NCBI RefSeq assembly: GCF_011398155.1
Contig: NZ_AP021888.1
Location: 1,533,501 to 1,597,500 of the forward strand
Reading direction: 5' to 3'
Length of the DNA stretch: 64,000 bases
Source of the DNA: Thiosulfativibrio zosterae
Lineage (GTDB): Bacteria > Pseudomonadota > Gammaproteobacteria > Thiomicrospirales > Thiomicrospiraceae
Made by a program: the position numbers and the translations under genes. A model generated the notes under the pieces. The model saw only the letters and a program-made list of their open reading frames with translations. It had not been told where the DNA came from and made no database searches. The stretch's first letter is position 1; every line of letters begins with the position of its first letter. Shown here in pieces: positions 28,325 through 37,561 of this stretch.

Positions 28325-31300
28325 ATGGCTTTGCAGGTGGCGATTTCCCATAAAACCAAGTATAAATTCGATCGTAAAGTTTCCCTGTCTCCACACATTT
28401 TTAGACTGAGACCTGCACCTCATAGCAGAACGCATATCGAATCCTATTCAATGAATATTTCCCCCAAAAATCATTTTATTAATTGGCAACAAGACCCCTT
28501 TGGCAATTATTTAGCGAGAGTAGTTTTCCCTGAACAGACTGAGGAACTCAGTGTTGAGATAGATATCGTTGCCGATATGAAAGTCCTTAACCCCTTTGAC
28601 TTTTTTGTCGAAAAAAGTGCAGAACATTTTCCATTTAAATATTCAAATGTGCAAAAAAAAGAACTATTACCTTATTTAGAAGTCGATGAAAGTGATAAAA
28701 AACTTCTAAAATTTGTCAAAAACATCAGCACAGAAAAAAAACCCATAGTAGATTTTTTAGTCTATATCAATCAAACCATCTATCAACACCTAAACTACAC
28801 GATAAGATTGGATCCAGGCGTCCAAACTTGTAGACATACCCTAAAACACAAAACCGGTTCTTGTCGTGATTATGCTTGGCTTTTTGTTCAAGTATTAAGA
28901 CATCTTGGTTTGGCTGCCAGATTTGTATCGGGTTATTTAGTGCAACTGAAAGCCGATGTTGAATCACTCGATGGCCCCAGTGGGCCTGCGGAAGATTTCA
29001 CCGACTTACATGCCTGGACAGAAGTTTATGTTCCCGGTGCCGGCTGGATAGGACTGGATGCCACCAGTGGACTCTTTGCCGGAGAAGGCCATATTCCGCT
29101 CGCTTGCACGCCCCACTACAATTCAGCGTCCCCTGTCGAGGGCGCAACGGATCAATGTGAGGTTGAGTTTGAGTTTTCAAACCACGTCACGCGAATTTTT
29201 GAGTCCCCTAGAATCACCAAGCCCTATAAAGATGAACAGTGGCAAGCGATTTATAATCTTGGCTTTCAAGTCGATCAAGATTTGCTAGAGGGTGATGTGA
29301 GATTAACCATGGGCGGAGAACCCACTTTTGTCAGCATCGACGATATGGAATCCCCCGAATGGAACACCGAGGCTGATGGTGAACATAAACGCGAACTTGC
29401 CGATGTTTTGACACAAAGACTTTGGAAGCGTTTTGCTCCCGGTGGCTTAATTCATCAAGCTCAAGGAAAATGGTATCCCGGTGAAGTCCTTCCTAGATGG
29501 GTGATGAGTTTATTTTGGCGCAAAGATGGTAAAGCGATTTGGCAAAATCCGCACCTTTTAGCCCGTAATAACGAAACCTATGATTACACCACCGAGGATG
29601 CCAAAAACTTTATGGGGGTTTTATGTCGTTATTTGGGGATTAGTGCACAAAATGTTTTACCTGTTTTTGAAGACCCCATTGAATATTTAGCGACTGAAAT
29701 GAAGTTGCCACTCGATGACAATGCCAAGGAATTTAACCTCAAAGATGATATTGCTCGACAAAAATTGGCTGAAGTTTTGAGCATTGGACTTGACGAGGAG
29801 ATGGGTTATGTATTGCCACTCAATTGGGAGCTGACAAAATGGATTACTTGTGGCTGGGAATTGAAACGCGGCAAGCTCTTTCTAACCCCTGGAAACTCTC
29901 CTATTGGTTTACGACTTCCCATCAACTCTTTACTTTTAAAACCCCATATTGAGCTCGAAAAATCTTTTGAGCCAAATTTGTTTGGTGACAATGGGGCTTT
30001 AGGTGATTACTTTGATCAAGTGGTCGCTCGTGGTAAAGATGCATCTGAAAAAACCACTCTTAACAATACTTATTCAAAATTCGTCCGTACGGCGCTTTGC
30101 GTTGAACAAAGAAATGGCAAAATTTATATTTTCTTACCCCCTTTAACCGACACAGAAAGCTTTTTAGATTTGATTGCCTGTATTGAAGCAACGGCTTTAG
30201 AGATGCAAATTGAAGTGGTTATAGAAGGCTATGAACCGCCCAAAGACAATCGCATTGAAGTTCTAAGAGTTACGCCAGATCCCGGAGTGATTGAAGTCAA
30301 CACCCACCCAAGCAGCTCTTGGAGCGATCTGACAAAAAATACCATCGACCTTTATGAGGAAGCCAGACTGAGCAGACTTGGCACTGAAAAGTTTATGCTC
30401 GATGGTAAGCATACCGGTACAGGCGGAGGTAACCATGTCACCATCGGTGGAGTCACGCCCGCCGACAGCCCTTTACTTAGAAACCCTAATTTGTTGCGTA
30501 GCTTAATCACCTTTTGGCAGCATCATCCCAGTTTGAGCTACCTGTTTTCAGGCGCTTTTATCGGGCCAACCAGTCAAGCCCCTAGAGTGGATGAAGGCAG
30601 AGTTGAAAACTTGTATGAGCTTGAAATTGCCTTCAGCCAGATTCCTGAAGGTGAAGTGCCATTTTGGTTAACCGATAGACTTTTCAGACATCTTTTAACA
30701 GATATCACTGGAAACACCCATAGAAGTGAGTTTTGCATAGACAAACTTTATTCTCCAGATTCAAGCAGTGGCAGACTGGGGATTTTGGAGTTTAGAGGAT
30801 TTGATATGCCGCCTCATGCGCAAATGAGTCTGGTGCAAATGTTGTTAATTCGCGCGCTGGTGTCTGTCTTTTGGAAAAACCCTTACAAACACAATCTGGT
30901 GCGTTGGGGCACCCAACTTCACGATAAATTTTTACTGGAGCACTATGTTAAACAAGACATGGCAGAAGTCGTCGACTTTCTGAATGATCATGGCTATGCG
31001 TTTAAATTAGACTGGTTTGATCCATTTTTTGAATTTAGATTCCCACTTTACGGCATGGTCACCGTTGGCAAAATGCACATCGAGGTACGAAGCGCCATAG
31101 AGCCTTGGAATGTCCTTGGCGAAGAAATGGGCAGTGGTGGAACCGCGCGCTATGTAGACTCATCTCTTGAGAGAGTTCAAATCAAAATCAATGACTTTAA
31201 TGATGCCAGATATATTGTCACTTGCAATGGCGTGAAAGTACCCATGGTGGCGACCGACAAAAAAGGCGAATTTGTCTGTGGCGTAAGATATCGCGCTTGG

Positions 31301-31681
31301 CAGCCTTGGTCTGCACTGCATCCTACGATTGGGGTTGATACACCGCTGGTTTTCGATATTGTCGATACTTGGAATAGCAAGTCCGCTGGTGGATGCACTT
31401 ATTTTGTATCGCACCCAGGTGGTCGCAGTTATGATTCCTACCCGGTCAATTCCTATGAAGCAGAATCGCGTCGAATCAATCGCTTCTGGGATTTGAGCTA
31501 TCCTCAAAACGCTCACACACCAAAAGAAGAAGATAAACCCAAAGATTTATTTTTACGAGGCGAAGCAGAAACCCATATTGAAGTTAATAACCCTCAAAAT
31601 GCATTTAGATATATTGAACTTCCACCCAATAATGAGTTCCCGCACATTTTAGATATGCGTAAAAAATGGCGTGTGAATTAA
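28325..31681 (+). CDS. Transglutaminase-like / DUF2126 large protein
   Basis: 1118-residue cytoplasmic protein. The N-terminal third has a bacterial transglutaminase-like N-domain (VAISHKTKYKFDRKVSLSPH) and a papain-like core with Cys180 (KTGSCRDYAWL), His229 (DLHAWTEVY) and Asp245 (WIGLDATSG), a complete catalytic triad. The remainder matches what I know as DUF2126, with a conserved HTGTGGGNHVTIGG motif. The ATG at 28325 fits the family start and has AAGGA seven bases upstream; an in-frame codon at 28286 is less likely. In many bacteria this gene sits with circularly permuted ATP-grasp and alpha-E genes; none is next to it here. Substrate unknown; peptide modification or amidase-type cleavage is plausible. 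Confidence 0.85.
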   Translation: MALQVAISHKTKYKFDRKVSLSPHIFRLRPAPHSRTHIESYSMNISPKNHFINWQQDPFGNYLARVVFPEQTEELSVEIDIVADMKVLNPFDFFVEKSAEHFPFKYSNVQKKELLPYLEVDESDKKLLKFVKNISTEKKPIVDFLVYINQTIYQHLNYTIRLDPGVQTCRHTLKHKTGSCRDYAWLFVQVLRHLGLAARFVSGYLVQLKADVESLDGPSGPAEDFTDLHAWTEVYVPGAGWIGLDATSGLFAGEGHIPLACTPHYNSASPVEGATDQCEVEFEFSNHVTRIFESPRITKPYKDEQWQAIYNLGFQVDQDLLEGDVRLTMGGEPTFVSIDDMESPEWNTEADGEHKRELADVLTQRLWKRFAPGGLIHQAQGKWYPGEVLPRWVMSLFWRKDGKAIWQNPHLLARNNETYDYTTEDAKNFMGVLCRYLGISAQNVLPVFEDPIEYLATEMKLPLDDNAKEFNLKDDIARQKLAEVLSIGLDEEMGYVLPLNWELTKWITCGWELKRGKLFLTPGNSPIGLRLPINSLLLKPHIELEKSFEPNLFGDNGALGDYFDQVVARGKDASEKTTLNNTYSKFVRTALCVEQRNGKIYIFLPPLTDTESFLDLIACIEATALEMQIEVVIEGYEPPKDNRIEVLRVTPDPGVIEVNTHPSSSWSDLTKNTIDLYEEARLSRLGTEKFMLDGKHTGTGGGNHVTIGGVTPADSPLLRNPNLLRSLITFWQHHPSLSYLFSGAFIGPTSQAPRVDEGRVENLYELEIAFSQIPEGEVPFWLTDRLFRHLLTDITGNTHRSEFCIDKLYSPDSSSGRLGILEFRGFDMPPHAQMSLVQMLLIRALVSVFWKNPYKHNLVRWGTQLHDKFLLEHYVKQDMAEVVDFLNDHGYAFKLDWFDPFFEFRFPLYGMVTVGKMHIEVRSAIEPWNVLGEEMGSGGTARYVDSSLERVQIKINDFNDARYIVTCNGVKVPMVATDKKGEFVCGVRYRAWQPWSALHPTIGVDTPLVFDIVDTWNSKSAGGCTYFVSHPGGRSYDSYPVNSYEAESRRINRFWDLSYPQNAHTPKEEDKPKDLFLRGEAETHIEVNNPQNAFRYIELPPNNEFPHILDMRKKWRVN

Positions 31682-31742
31682 ATTGCTCATGGCCTATCCC
31701 CAAGCTTAAATGGGGAAAGGTCTTGCTCTATATGGGTTCAAT

Positions 31743-31760
31743 TTGATGCTATAATATCAA
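31743..31760 (+). promoter_or_regulatory. Extended -10 inside an inverted repeat, upstream of roxA
   Basis: TATAAT at 31750-31755 preceded by TG and one base (TGCTATAAT), with TTGAT and ATCAA flanking it as an inverted repeat. No good -35 at standard spacing. It is followed within 20 bases by a terminator hairpin, then roxA. Confidence 0.45.
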
Positions 31761-31772
31761 CCCAAAATAACT

Positions 31773-31799
31773 AAAAACCACCAGGTCTGGTGGTTTTTT
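31773..31799 (+). terminator. Terminator between transglutaminase gene and roxA
   Basis: AAAAACCACCAG and CTGGTGGTTTTT form a near-perfect stem around GT with a T-run. The centre CCAGGTCTGG is a one-mismatch copy of the dispersed core. It ends the upstream gene and would also catch any transcript starting at the -10 near 31750. Confidence 0.85.
31779..31792. repeat. Near-copy of the AACCAGGCCTGGTT motif before roxA
   Basis: CACCAGGTCTGGTG: one mismatch in the 10-bp core (GT for GC), keeping the hairpin. It is the centre of the terminator at 31773-31799. Confidence 0.6.
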
Positions 31800-31849
31800 G
31801 TTTAAAAATTCCCTTTTTTTGCCATATTTTTTCGTTCTAGGAAAACACC

Positions 31850-33016
31850 ATGATTCAGTTTCAACAAGTTGATTTAAAAACCTTTTTATCTGACTACTGG
31901 CAAAAAAAGCCCCTGCTCATTAAAAATGCCCTGCCCAATTTCATCACGCCTGTGAGTCCTGAAGAACTTGCTGGTTTATCCCTAGAGGAAGAAGTGGAAA
32001 GCCGTATCGTCATTCAACACTCGGCGACCGATTATGAACTGCAAACTGGGCCATTTGATGAGGATACTTACGAATCTCTACCCGAAAAAAACTGGACGCT
32101 GTTGGTACAAGGCATGGACCGTCTGTTGCCAGAAGTGGCAGACTTACTCAAAGATTTTGACTTTATCCCTCAATGGCGCATCGACGACATTATGATCAGC
32201 TACGCCACCGAAGGCGGTAATGTAGGCCCACATTTTGACCATTACGATGTCTTTTTACTGCAAGCCCAAGGCAAGCGTCGCTGGATGTTGAGCGCACAAG
32301 ATTGTGACGAATCTAACTATATTAAGGGCGTTGACTTACGCTTAATGCAAAACTATGTGGTCGAAGACGAATACATCGTTGAAACAGGCGATATTCTCTA
32401 TATTCCGCCAAAATGGGGACATCATGGCGTTGGCCTAACCGACGATTGCATGACTTTCTCAGTAGGTTATCGCACCTATCGTGGCATTGAACTTTGGGAC
32501 AGCTTTGGTGATTATCTCGCCGAAACTGAGTCTTTTAGAACCCTTTACCAAGACCCTAACTGGAATGGCGCATCGCCCGGTCAAGTCACCGATGGCGCAT
32601 GGCAACAGGCTAAAACTTTGTTACAAAGCGCACTCAATGATGATATGGCCATGAAACGCTGGTTTGGTCGTTTTGCCACGCAACTGGATGACGGCGCCAA
32701 TCGATTATTACCTACGCCTTTAGATGAAGATGAAGCGCCCGACATGGAAACCTTAATCAGCGCTGCTTATGATGCCACTGGTATCGTGCGTGATGAAATT
32801 TGTCGTTTTGCCTATGCAGAGTTTGATCAACAAGTGGCTTTATATGTGAATAGTCAAGAATGGCCCCTTGAAAATGCTCAAAACGACTTTATTAGACACC
32901 TATGTAATTTTAAAGTCATTGAGGCACGCACTTTACAAGGGTTTTTAGAACACCCTGACAATCATGCCTTGTTTTATAGTTTATGGGTTCATCAATATAT
33001 TAGTTTTGTCGAATAA
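31850..33016 (+). CDS. roxA: Ribosomal protein uL16 arginine hydroxylase (RoxA/YcfD family)
   Basis: JmjC-type Fe(II)/2-oxoglutarate oxygenase; E. coli YcfD hydroxylates an arginine of ribosomal protein L16. The 388-residue protein has the cupin core with iron ligands H128 and D130 (GPHFDHYDVFLLQ) and the distal histidine in IPPKWGHHG, then a dimerisation and winged-helix-like C-terminus. AGGA lies about eight bases before the ATG. A terminator separates it from the upstream gene; relA follows after 86 bases. Confidence 0.92.
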   Translation: MIQFQQVDLKTFLSDYWQKKPLLIKNALPNFITPVSPEELAGLSLEEEVESRIVIQHSATDYELQTGPFDEDTYESLPEKNWTLLVQGMDRLLPEVADLLKDFDFIPQWRIDDIMISYATEGGNVGPHFDHYDVFLLQAQGKRRWMLSAQDCDESNYIKGVDLRLMQNYVVEDEYIVETGDILYIPPKWGHHGVGLTDDCMTFSVGYRTYRGIELWDSFGDYLAETESFRTLYQDPNWNGASPGQVTDGAWQQAKTLLQSALNDDMAMKRWFGRFATQLDDGANRLLPTPLDEDEAPDMETLISAAYDATGIVRDEICRFAYAEFDQQVALYVNSQEWPLENAQNDFIRHLCNFKVIEARTLQGFLEHPDNHALFYSLWVHQYISFVE

Positions 33017-33102
33017 GTAAAAAAGACTAAAATACGCAACTACTTTGCCATCCATTAGAATTTAGTTTCGTTTTACCCCGCAACCAAAAGGAAAAAGCGC
33101 TC

Positions 33103-35253
33103 ATGCTGAATGCCGCACAGCAAATGGCTGAAAAAATTTTTAGCCAGCACGAGATTAACGATCAAATGTTGCATGCTTGTGAGCTCGCAATCGAAGCGCA
33201 AAACCTACCTCGGGTTGGAAAAGTCTTTAGCAGTGAAGTCGCCTTGATTCTAGCGGGTTTAAAACTCGACAAAGACACGCTCATTGCCGCCCTTCTCAGT
33301 GACATCAACTTAGAACCCTTTTACCCAATAGAACAACTGCGTGAGTCCTTTAGCGATAATATTGCCAACCTGGTGCAAGGTATTCGTAAACTCAATCAGT
33401 TTAAAGACCTGCATTCCAAGATAGAAACCAACGAAGTCCAAAACGAACGCCTGCGCCAAATGTTATTGGCCATGACTTCAGACATTCGCATTATGATTGT
33501 TAAGTTGGCTTATCGGGTTGCCCGCATGCGCAATCTTAAAATGGAAGATGACGAATCGCGCTTTCAGGTTGCCACTGAAACCCAGTTAATCTTTGCACCC
33601 TTAGCAAACCGTTTAGGCATGGCGCAACTCAAATGGGAATTGGAAGACTTATCTTTTCGCTACTTGCACCCCGAAACCTATAAATCGATTGCCAAGCAGT
33701 TAGATTCTAAACGCATTGGGCGCGAAGCCTATATTCAAGAAGTCATTGCGCTTTTTGAAAAACAAATGCAAGAATCTGAAATTCCTTACCAAATTTCTGG
33801 TCGCCCCAAGCACATCTATTCCATCTGGAAAAAGATGACCAAAAAACAATTACCCATTGATGAACTTTACGACCTTCGTGCCATTCGAATTTATGTTGAA
33901 ACCGTTTCTCAGTGTTATGAAGTGTTGGGGATGATTCACAGTCGCTGGAATTATGTTAAAAGCGAATTTGATGACTACATTGCCAGCCCCAAAGAAAACG
34001 GTTACCAGTCAATTCATACGGTGATTTATGGCCCTGAGAACAAGACCGTTGAAATCCAAATTCGCACCCACGAAATGCACTACACCAGCGAATACGGTGT
34101 TGCTGCGCATTGGAAATATAAAGAAGGTGGTAAAAATATTGATGCCAGCCTAGAGCAAAGTATCAATATAGTGCGTCAAATGTTGGAGTACAACGACGAC
34201 CCAGATTTGCTCAATCAAATCAGCACTGAACTACTCAGTGAACATATTTATGTCATGACGCCCACCAATGACATCATCACCTTAAGTGTGGGATCAACGG
34301 CGTTAGACTTTGCCTACCAAATTCACACCAATCTCGGACATGGTTGTCGTGGTGCCAAAATTAACGGCAAAATCATGCCCTTAACCACGCAACTGCAAAC
34401 AGGTGATAAGGTTGAAGTGCTTGCTGTTAAAAATGGCGGCCCAAATCGTAATTGGCTAAACCCTAACTTGGGTTATTTAGGCAATGCACGCTCTCGTGCC
34501 AAAGTACGCACTTGGTTTAATCATCAAAACAAAGAAGCCAATATCGATGCGGGTGAAGCGCTCCTAAACAAAGAAATCAAACGCTTACACCTAGAAAAAG
34601 TCGACTATAAAGCGCTCTACCAAAAGTTTCATGTCAATAACAAAGAACAGTTCTTTGAAGCGATTGGTAAAGGCCAAATTAACGAACGCCAGCTGGCAAG
34701 CGCTTTACAAAAACAACTTCAACCCAAACCCGTTATGCCGCAGCGCCCCTTATTTGATTTGGATAAGGTCGCCGAAAAACCCAATGGGCAACAACCGGTT
34801 TTTGTGGTGGGTTCTCCCACGCTTAAAACGCATTTAGCACCTTGCTGTGAACCCCATGAAGGGGATGATATTGTTGGCTATGTGACGCGCGGGCGTGGGG
34901 TTACGGTTCATAAATCTGAATGTCCGAACATTTTAAATTTAACCCACGAAGAACTACAACGCATCATCGAAGTCGATTGGTTTGGTATTGATAAGCCGAT
35001 TATGACCTACACGGCTCAAATTGACTTACTGGCATTTGACCGCAAAGGCCTATTGCGTGATGTGATGAATTGCTTAACGCAAAACGATATTAACTTAACA
35101 GCTTCTAATACCTTAACTGATCCGCATGAACGCACGGTGACCATGCATTTAACCGTTGAATTAGATGAAACCATTGATTTAGGAAACTTGCTCGACAAGA
35201 TAGAACAAATTAAGAATGTCGAGTCAGCGTCCATTTTAACGCAGCCGACCTAA
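33103..35253 (+). CDS. relA: GTP pyrophosphokinase RelA (hydrolase-dead type)
   Basis: Ribosome-bound (p)ppGpp synthetase of the stringent response. The 716 residues contain a degenerate HD domain (LLSDI at 64-68 where hydrolases have HD; KLAYRVARMR instead of KLADRLHNMR), a synthetase domain with the RelA-specific EFDD (288-291) and YQSIHT, a TGS domain (about 374-437), a Cys-containing zinc-finger region (APCCEPHEGDD) and a C-terminal ACT domain. The EFDD motif and lost HD residues mark RelA rather than SpoT. AAAAGGAAAAA precedes the ATG. Confidence 0.94.
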   Translation: MLNAAQQMAEKIFSQHEINDQMLHACELAIEAQNLPRVGKVFSSEVALILAGLKLDKDTLIAALLSDINLEPFYPIEQLRESFSDNIANLVQGIRKLNQFKDLHSKIETNEVQNERLRQMLLAMTSDIRIMIVKLAYRVARMRNLKMEDDESRFQVATETQLIFAPLANRLGMAQLKWELEDLSFRYLHPETYKSIAKQLDSKRIGREAYIQEVIALFEKQMQESEIPYQISGRPKHIYSIWKKMTKKQLPIDELYDLRAIRIYVETVSQCYEVLGMIHSRWNYVKSEFDDYIASPKENGYQSIHTVIYGPENKTVEIQIRTHEMHYTSEYGVAAHWKYKEGGKNIDASLEQSINIVRQMLEYNDDPDLLNQISTELLSEHIYVMTPTNDIITLSVGSTALDFAYQIHTNLGHGCRGAKINGKIMPLTTQLQTGDKVEVLAVKNGGPNRNWLNPNLGYLGNARSRAKVRTWFNHQNKEANIDAGEALLNKEIKRLHLEKVDYKALYQKFHVNNKEQFFEAIGKGQINERQLASALQKQLQPKPVMPQRPLFDLDKVAEKPNGQQPVFVVGSPTLKTHLAPCCEPHEGDDIVGYVTRGRGVTVHKSECPNILNLTHEELQRIIEVDWFGIDKPIMTYTAQIDLLAFDRKGLLRDVMNCLTQNDINLTASNTLTDPHERTVTMHLTVELDETIDLGNLLDKIEQIKNVESASILTQPT

Positions 35254-35271
35254 GCAATTTTAAGCGATGAA

Positions 35272-35297
35272 TAACTGAGTGAAAGCTCACTCAGTTA
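35272..35297. terminator. Hairpin between convergent relA and pgl
   Basis: TAACTGAGTGA and TCACTCAGTTA form a perfect 11-bp stem with an AAGC loop, 18 bases past the relA stop. It could serve both convergent genes although T-runs are short. Confidence 0.7.
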
Positions 35298-35344
35298 ACA
35301 AAACTTAATAGATGGATTAAATGAAGCCCGACAGGATTTAAGAA

Positions 35345-36076
35345 TTATTGCGGCAACGCCGCAAAATCTAATAAGACTTCAGTGCGTTCTTGCCCCACCA
35401 CTTGGCTAATGGGTAAAGGCTCACCCGCTAACCATTGTTGCACGGCGGGTTGTTTGCCTGCACCTGTGACCAATTTCATCACGAAGCGTGCATTGCTCAA
35501 ACATTCAAAAGACAAAGACACTCGCTCGGGTGGCATTTTTGGTGAGTTAAATTCCGTCACCACCTTTTGTCCTGTTGGGTAATCATGGCCTGGGAACAAG
35601 CTGGCGGTATGCCCATCTTCACCCATGCCTAACATCACCACATCAAAACAAGACACCTCTTTGAGCACTTTTTCATAAGCGGCAGCCGCTGCCCTTGCGC
35701 CTAATTCCGCAGGCATAAAAAAGATATTTTGTGCCGGAATTTGCCCTAAATTTAACCAGGCCTGGTCAAGATTAAGGCTATTTCGCTCTTGATCGTCTGC
35801 GGGCAAACAACGCTCATCCCCCATATAAATAAACCATTTGGCCCATTCAATATCCGCTTTTGATGAAGTCAAGTCCGCTAATAAACGATAACAGGCCATC
35901 GGCGTTGTACCGCCCGCTGTCACTAGATGAAACGCCCCTCTTTCAGCAATCGCTTGAGTTGCGCGCTCTAGAATTAAATCCACAGTTGCCTGCGCCACAG
36001 TAGCGGCATCAGCATAAACCAACCAATGGTCTGGCAAGGTGGTTAAATTGGCATCCGCCACTTCAACTTCACTCAT
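35345..36076 (-). CDS. pgl: 6-phosphogluconolactonase
   Basis: Hydrolyses 6-phosphogluconolactone, the second step of the oxidative pentose phosphate pathway. The 243-residue protein belongs to the NagB/PGL fold: VTAGGTTPMACYRLL, YMGDERCLPADDQERNS and MGEDGHTASLFPGH are diagnostic. It starts one base after the zwf stop, as the third gene of gnd-zwf-pgl. It contains an exact core copy of the dispersed palindrome, read as D-Q-A-W-L. Confidence 0.96.
   Translation of the reverse strand: MSEVEVADANLTTLPDHWLVYADAATVAQATVDLILERATQAIAERGAFHLVTAGGTTPMACYRLLADLTSSKADIEWAKWFIYMGDERCLPADDQERNSLNLDQAWLNLGQIPAQNIFFMPAELGARAAAAAYEKVLKEVSCFDVVMLGMGEDGHTASLFPGHDYPTGQKVVTEFNSPKMPPERVSLSFECLSNARFVMKLVTGAGKQPAVQQWLAGEPLPISQVVGQERTEVLLDFAALPQ
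35754..35767. repeat. AACCAGGCCTGGTT motif inside pgl
   Basis: AACCAGGCCTGGTC with exact core at 35756-35765, within the coding sequence. On the coding strand the first core base is a third codon position (GAC CAG GCC TGG). Confidence 0.9.
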
Positions 36077-36077
36077 C

Positions 36078-37559
36078 TTACAAGCCTTCTGTTTTTAAGC
36101 TATAACGCCAGCCTTGATCCGCCGAATCAAATAACTTACTGGATCCCGCAGGCCCCCAAGAACCCGAAGGATAGGTATCAATATAAGACGCATCTGAAGC
36201 CCAAGCTTGTAAGATTGGGTCAACCACTTTCCAAGCCGCCTTCACTTCGTCGTAACGCAAGAACAAAGAACGGTCGCCTTTAATCACATCTAACAACAAT
36301 TCTTCATAAGCATCATTAGATTGCTCACCTTCTTTTTTCATGGTGGCATTCAAGCTCATTTGTTGGGTGTTGATTTCTAAACCAGGCTGTTTGGCGGTCA
36401 TTTCAATCCAAATAGACTCTTCTGGCTGAATACCAAACACTATCCAGTTAGGTTCCATTTTTTTGACCTGAGAATCTCTAAAGAATTGCTTAGGCGGATG
36501 TTTAAAGCAAATCGAAACCAAAGTCTTGTTTTTAGGCATGTTTTTACCGGTTTGAATATAAAACGGTACACCTGCCCAACGCCAGTTATCAATATAAACT
36601 TTTAAAGCTGCATAGGTTTCAGTGACACTGTCATCCGCCACACCAGGTTCATCCAGATAAGCCGGCACGGCTTTGCCATTCACCGTGCCTTCGGAGTACT
36701 GCGCACGATAAGCTTGAGAATTGACATTGTTTTTTGAAATGCTGCGAATAGACTTTAACAATTTCACTTTTTCATCACGCAAGTCTTCCGCATCCATCGA
36801 CGCAGGCGGCTCCATCGCGACCAAGGCCAATAACTGCAAAAGATGCGATTGAATCATGTCACGCATCGCACCACTGGTGTCGTAATAACCCGCTCGAGTA
36901 CCAATCGGTTTATCTTCTGCATGCGTGATTTGAATGTGGTCAATATAATTGCGGTTCCACAAGGGTTCCATCATTAAATTGGCAAAACGGAAAACCATGA
37001 CATTTTGCACCATACCCTTGCCCAAATAATGGTCAATGCGGTAGGTTTGTTCTTCTTTTAAATACTGATTCAGTTGTAACTGAAGTTGTTTAGCACTGTC
37101 AGAATCATAGCCAAAAGGCTTTTCTAACACCACGCGCTTCCAGCCACGGGTTTCGTCCAATAAAGCGGATTTACCTAATTGCTTCACAACACCGGCAAAC
37201 TGATCTGGCCCGAGCGATAAATAAAATGCCATGTTACAAGACCAATTTGAGTCTTCAACATGCTTTTGCAAGGCTTGGTAGGCCGCTGGATCGGTAATGT
37301 CCATTTGAAAATAATCCAAACGATCACAAAAACGCTTAAAAACGGTTTCATTAATCCCGCCGCGCGCTTTTGGCGAAACCGCTTCGCGAGCCACCTTAAC
37401 CCATTCTTCACGAGACCATTCACGACGACCAATCGCTAAAATGTTCACTTCTTCTTGCAAGCGCCCCATTTCTTCTAAATGGTAAAAGGCTGGCATGAGT
37501 TTAGTGAGCGATAAATTTCCAGTGGCACCAAACACCACATAAGTACAAGCTTGTGGCAT
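36078..37559 (-). CDS. zwf: Glucose-6-phosphate 1-dehydrogenase
   Basis: Oxidises glucose-6-phosphate with NADP, making NADPH. The 493-residue sequence has the N-terminal Rossmann motif VFGATGNLSLTKLMPAFYHL and the active-site signature RIDHYLGKGMVQNVMVFRFA. Middle gene of gnd-zwf-pgl, two bases after the gnd stop, so the three are almost certainly co-translated. In an autotroph this branch would supply NADPH or allow use of stored hexose. Confidence 0.97.
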   Translation of the reverse strand: MPQACTYVVFGATGNLSLTKLMPAFYHLEEMGRLQEEVNILAIGRREWSREEWVKVAREAVSPKARGGINETVFKRFCDRLDYFQMDITDPAAYQALQKHVEDSNWSCNMAFYLSLGPDQFAGVVKQLGKSALLDETRGWKRVVLEKPFGYDSDSAKQLQLQLNQYLKEEQTYRIDHYLGKGMVQNVMVFRFANLMMEPLWNRNYIDHIQITHAEDKPIGTRAGYYDTSGAMRDMIQSHLLQLLALVAMEPPASMDAEDLRDEKVKLLKSIRSISKNNVNSQAYRAQYSEGTVNGKAVPAYLDEPGVADDSVTETYAALKVYIDNWRWAGVPFYIQTGKNMPKNKTLVSICFKHPPKQFFRDSQVKKMEPNWIVFGIQPEESIWIEMTAKQPGLEINTQQMSLNATMKKEGEQSNDAYEELLLDVIKGDRSLFLRYDEVKAAWKVVDPILQAWASDASYIDTYPSGSWGPAGSSKLFDSADQGWRYSLKTEGL

Positions 37560-37561
37560 GA

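Noticed and set aside
33103-35253. Bifunctional SpoT-type enzyme
   Set aside because: The HD pair is replaced by SD, KLADRL is lost and the synthetase carries EFDD, all RelA-type features.
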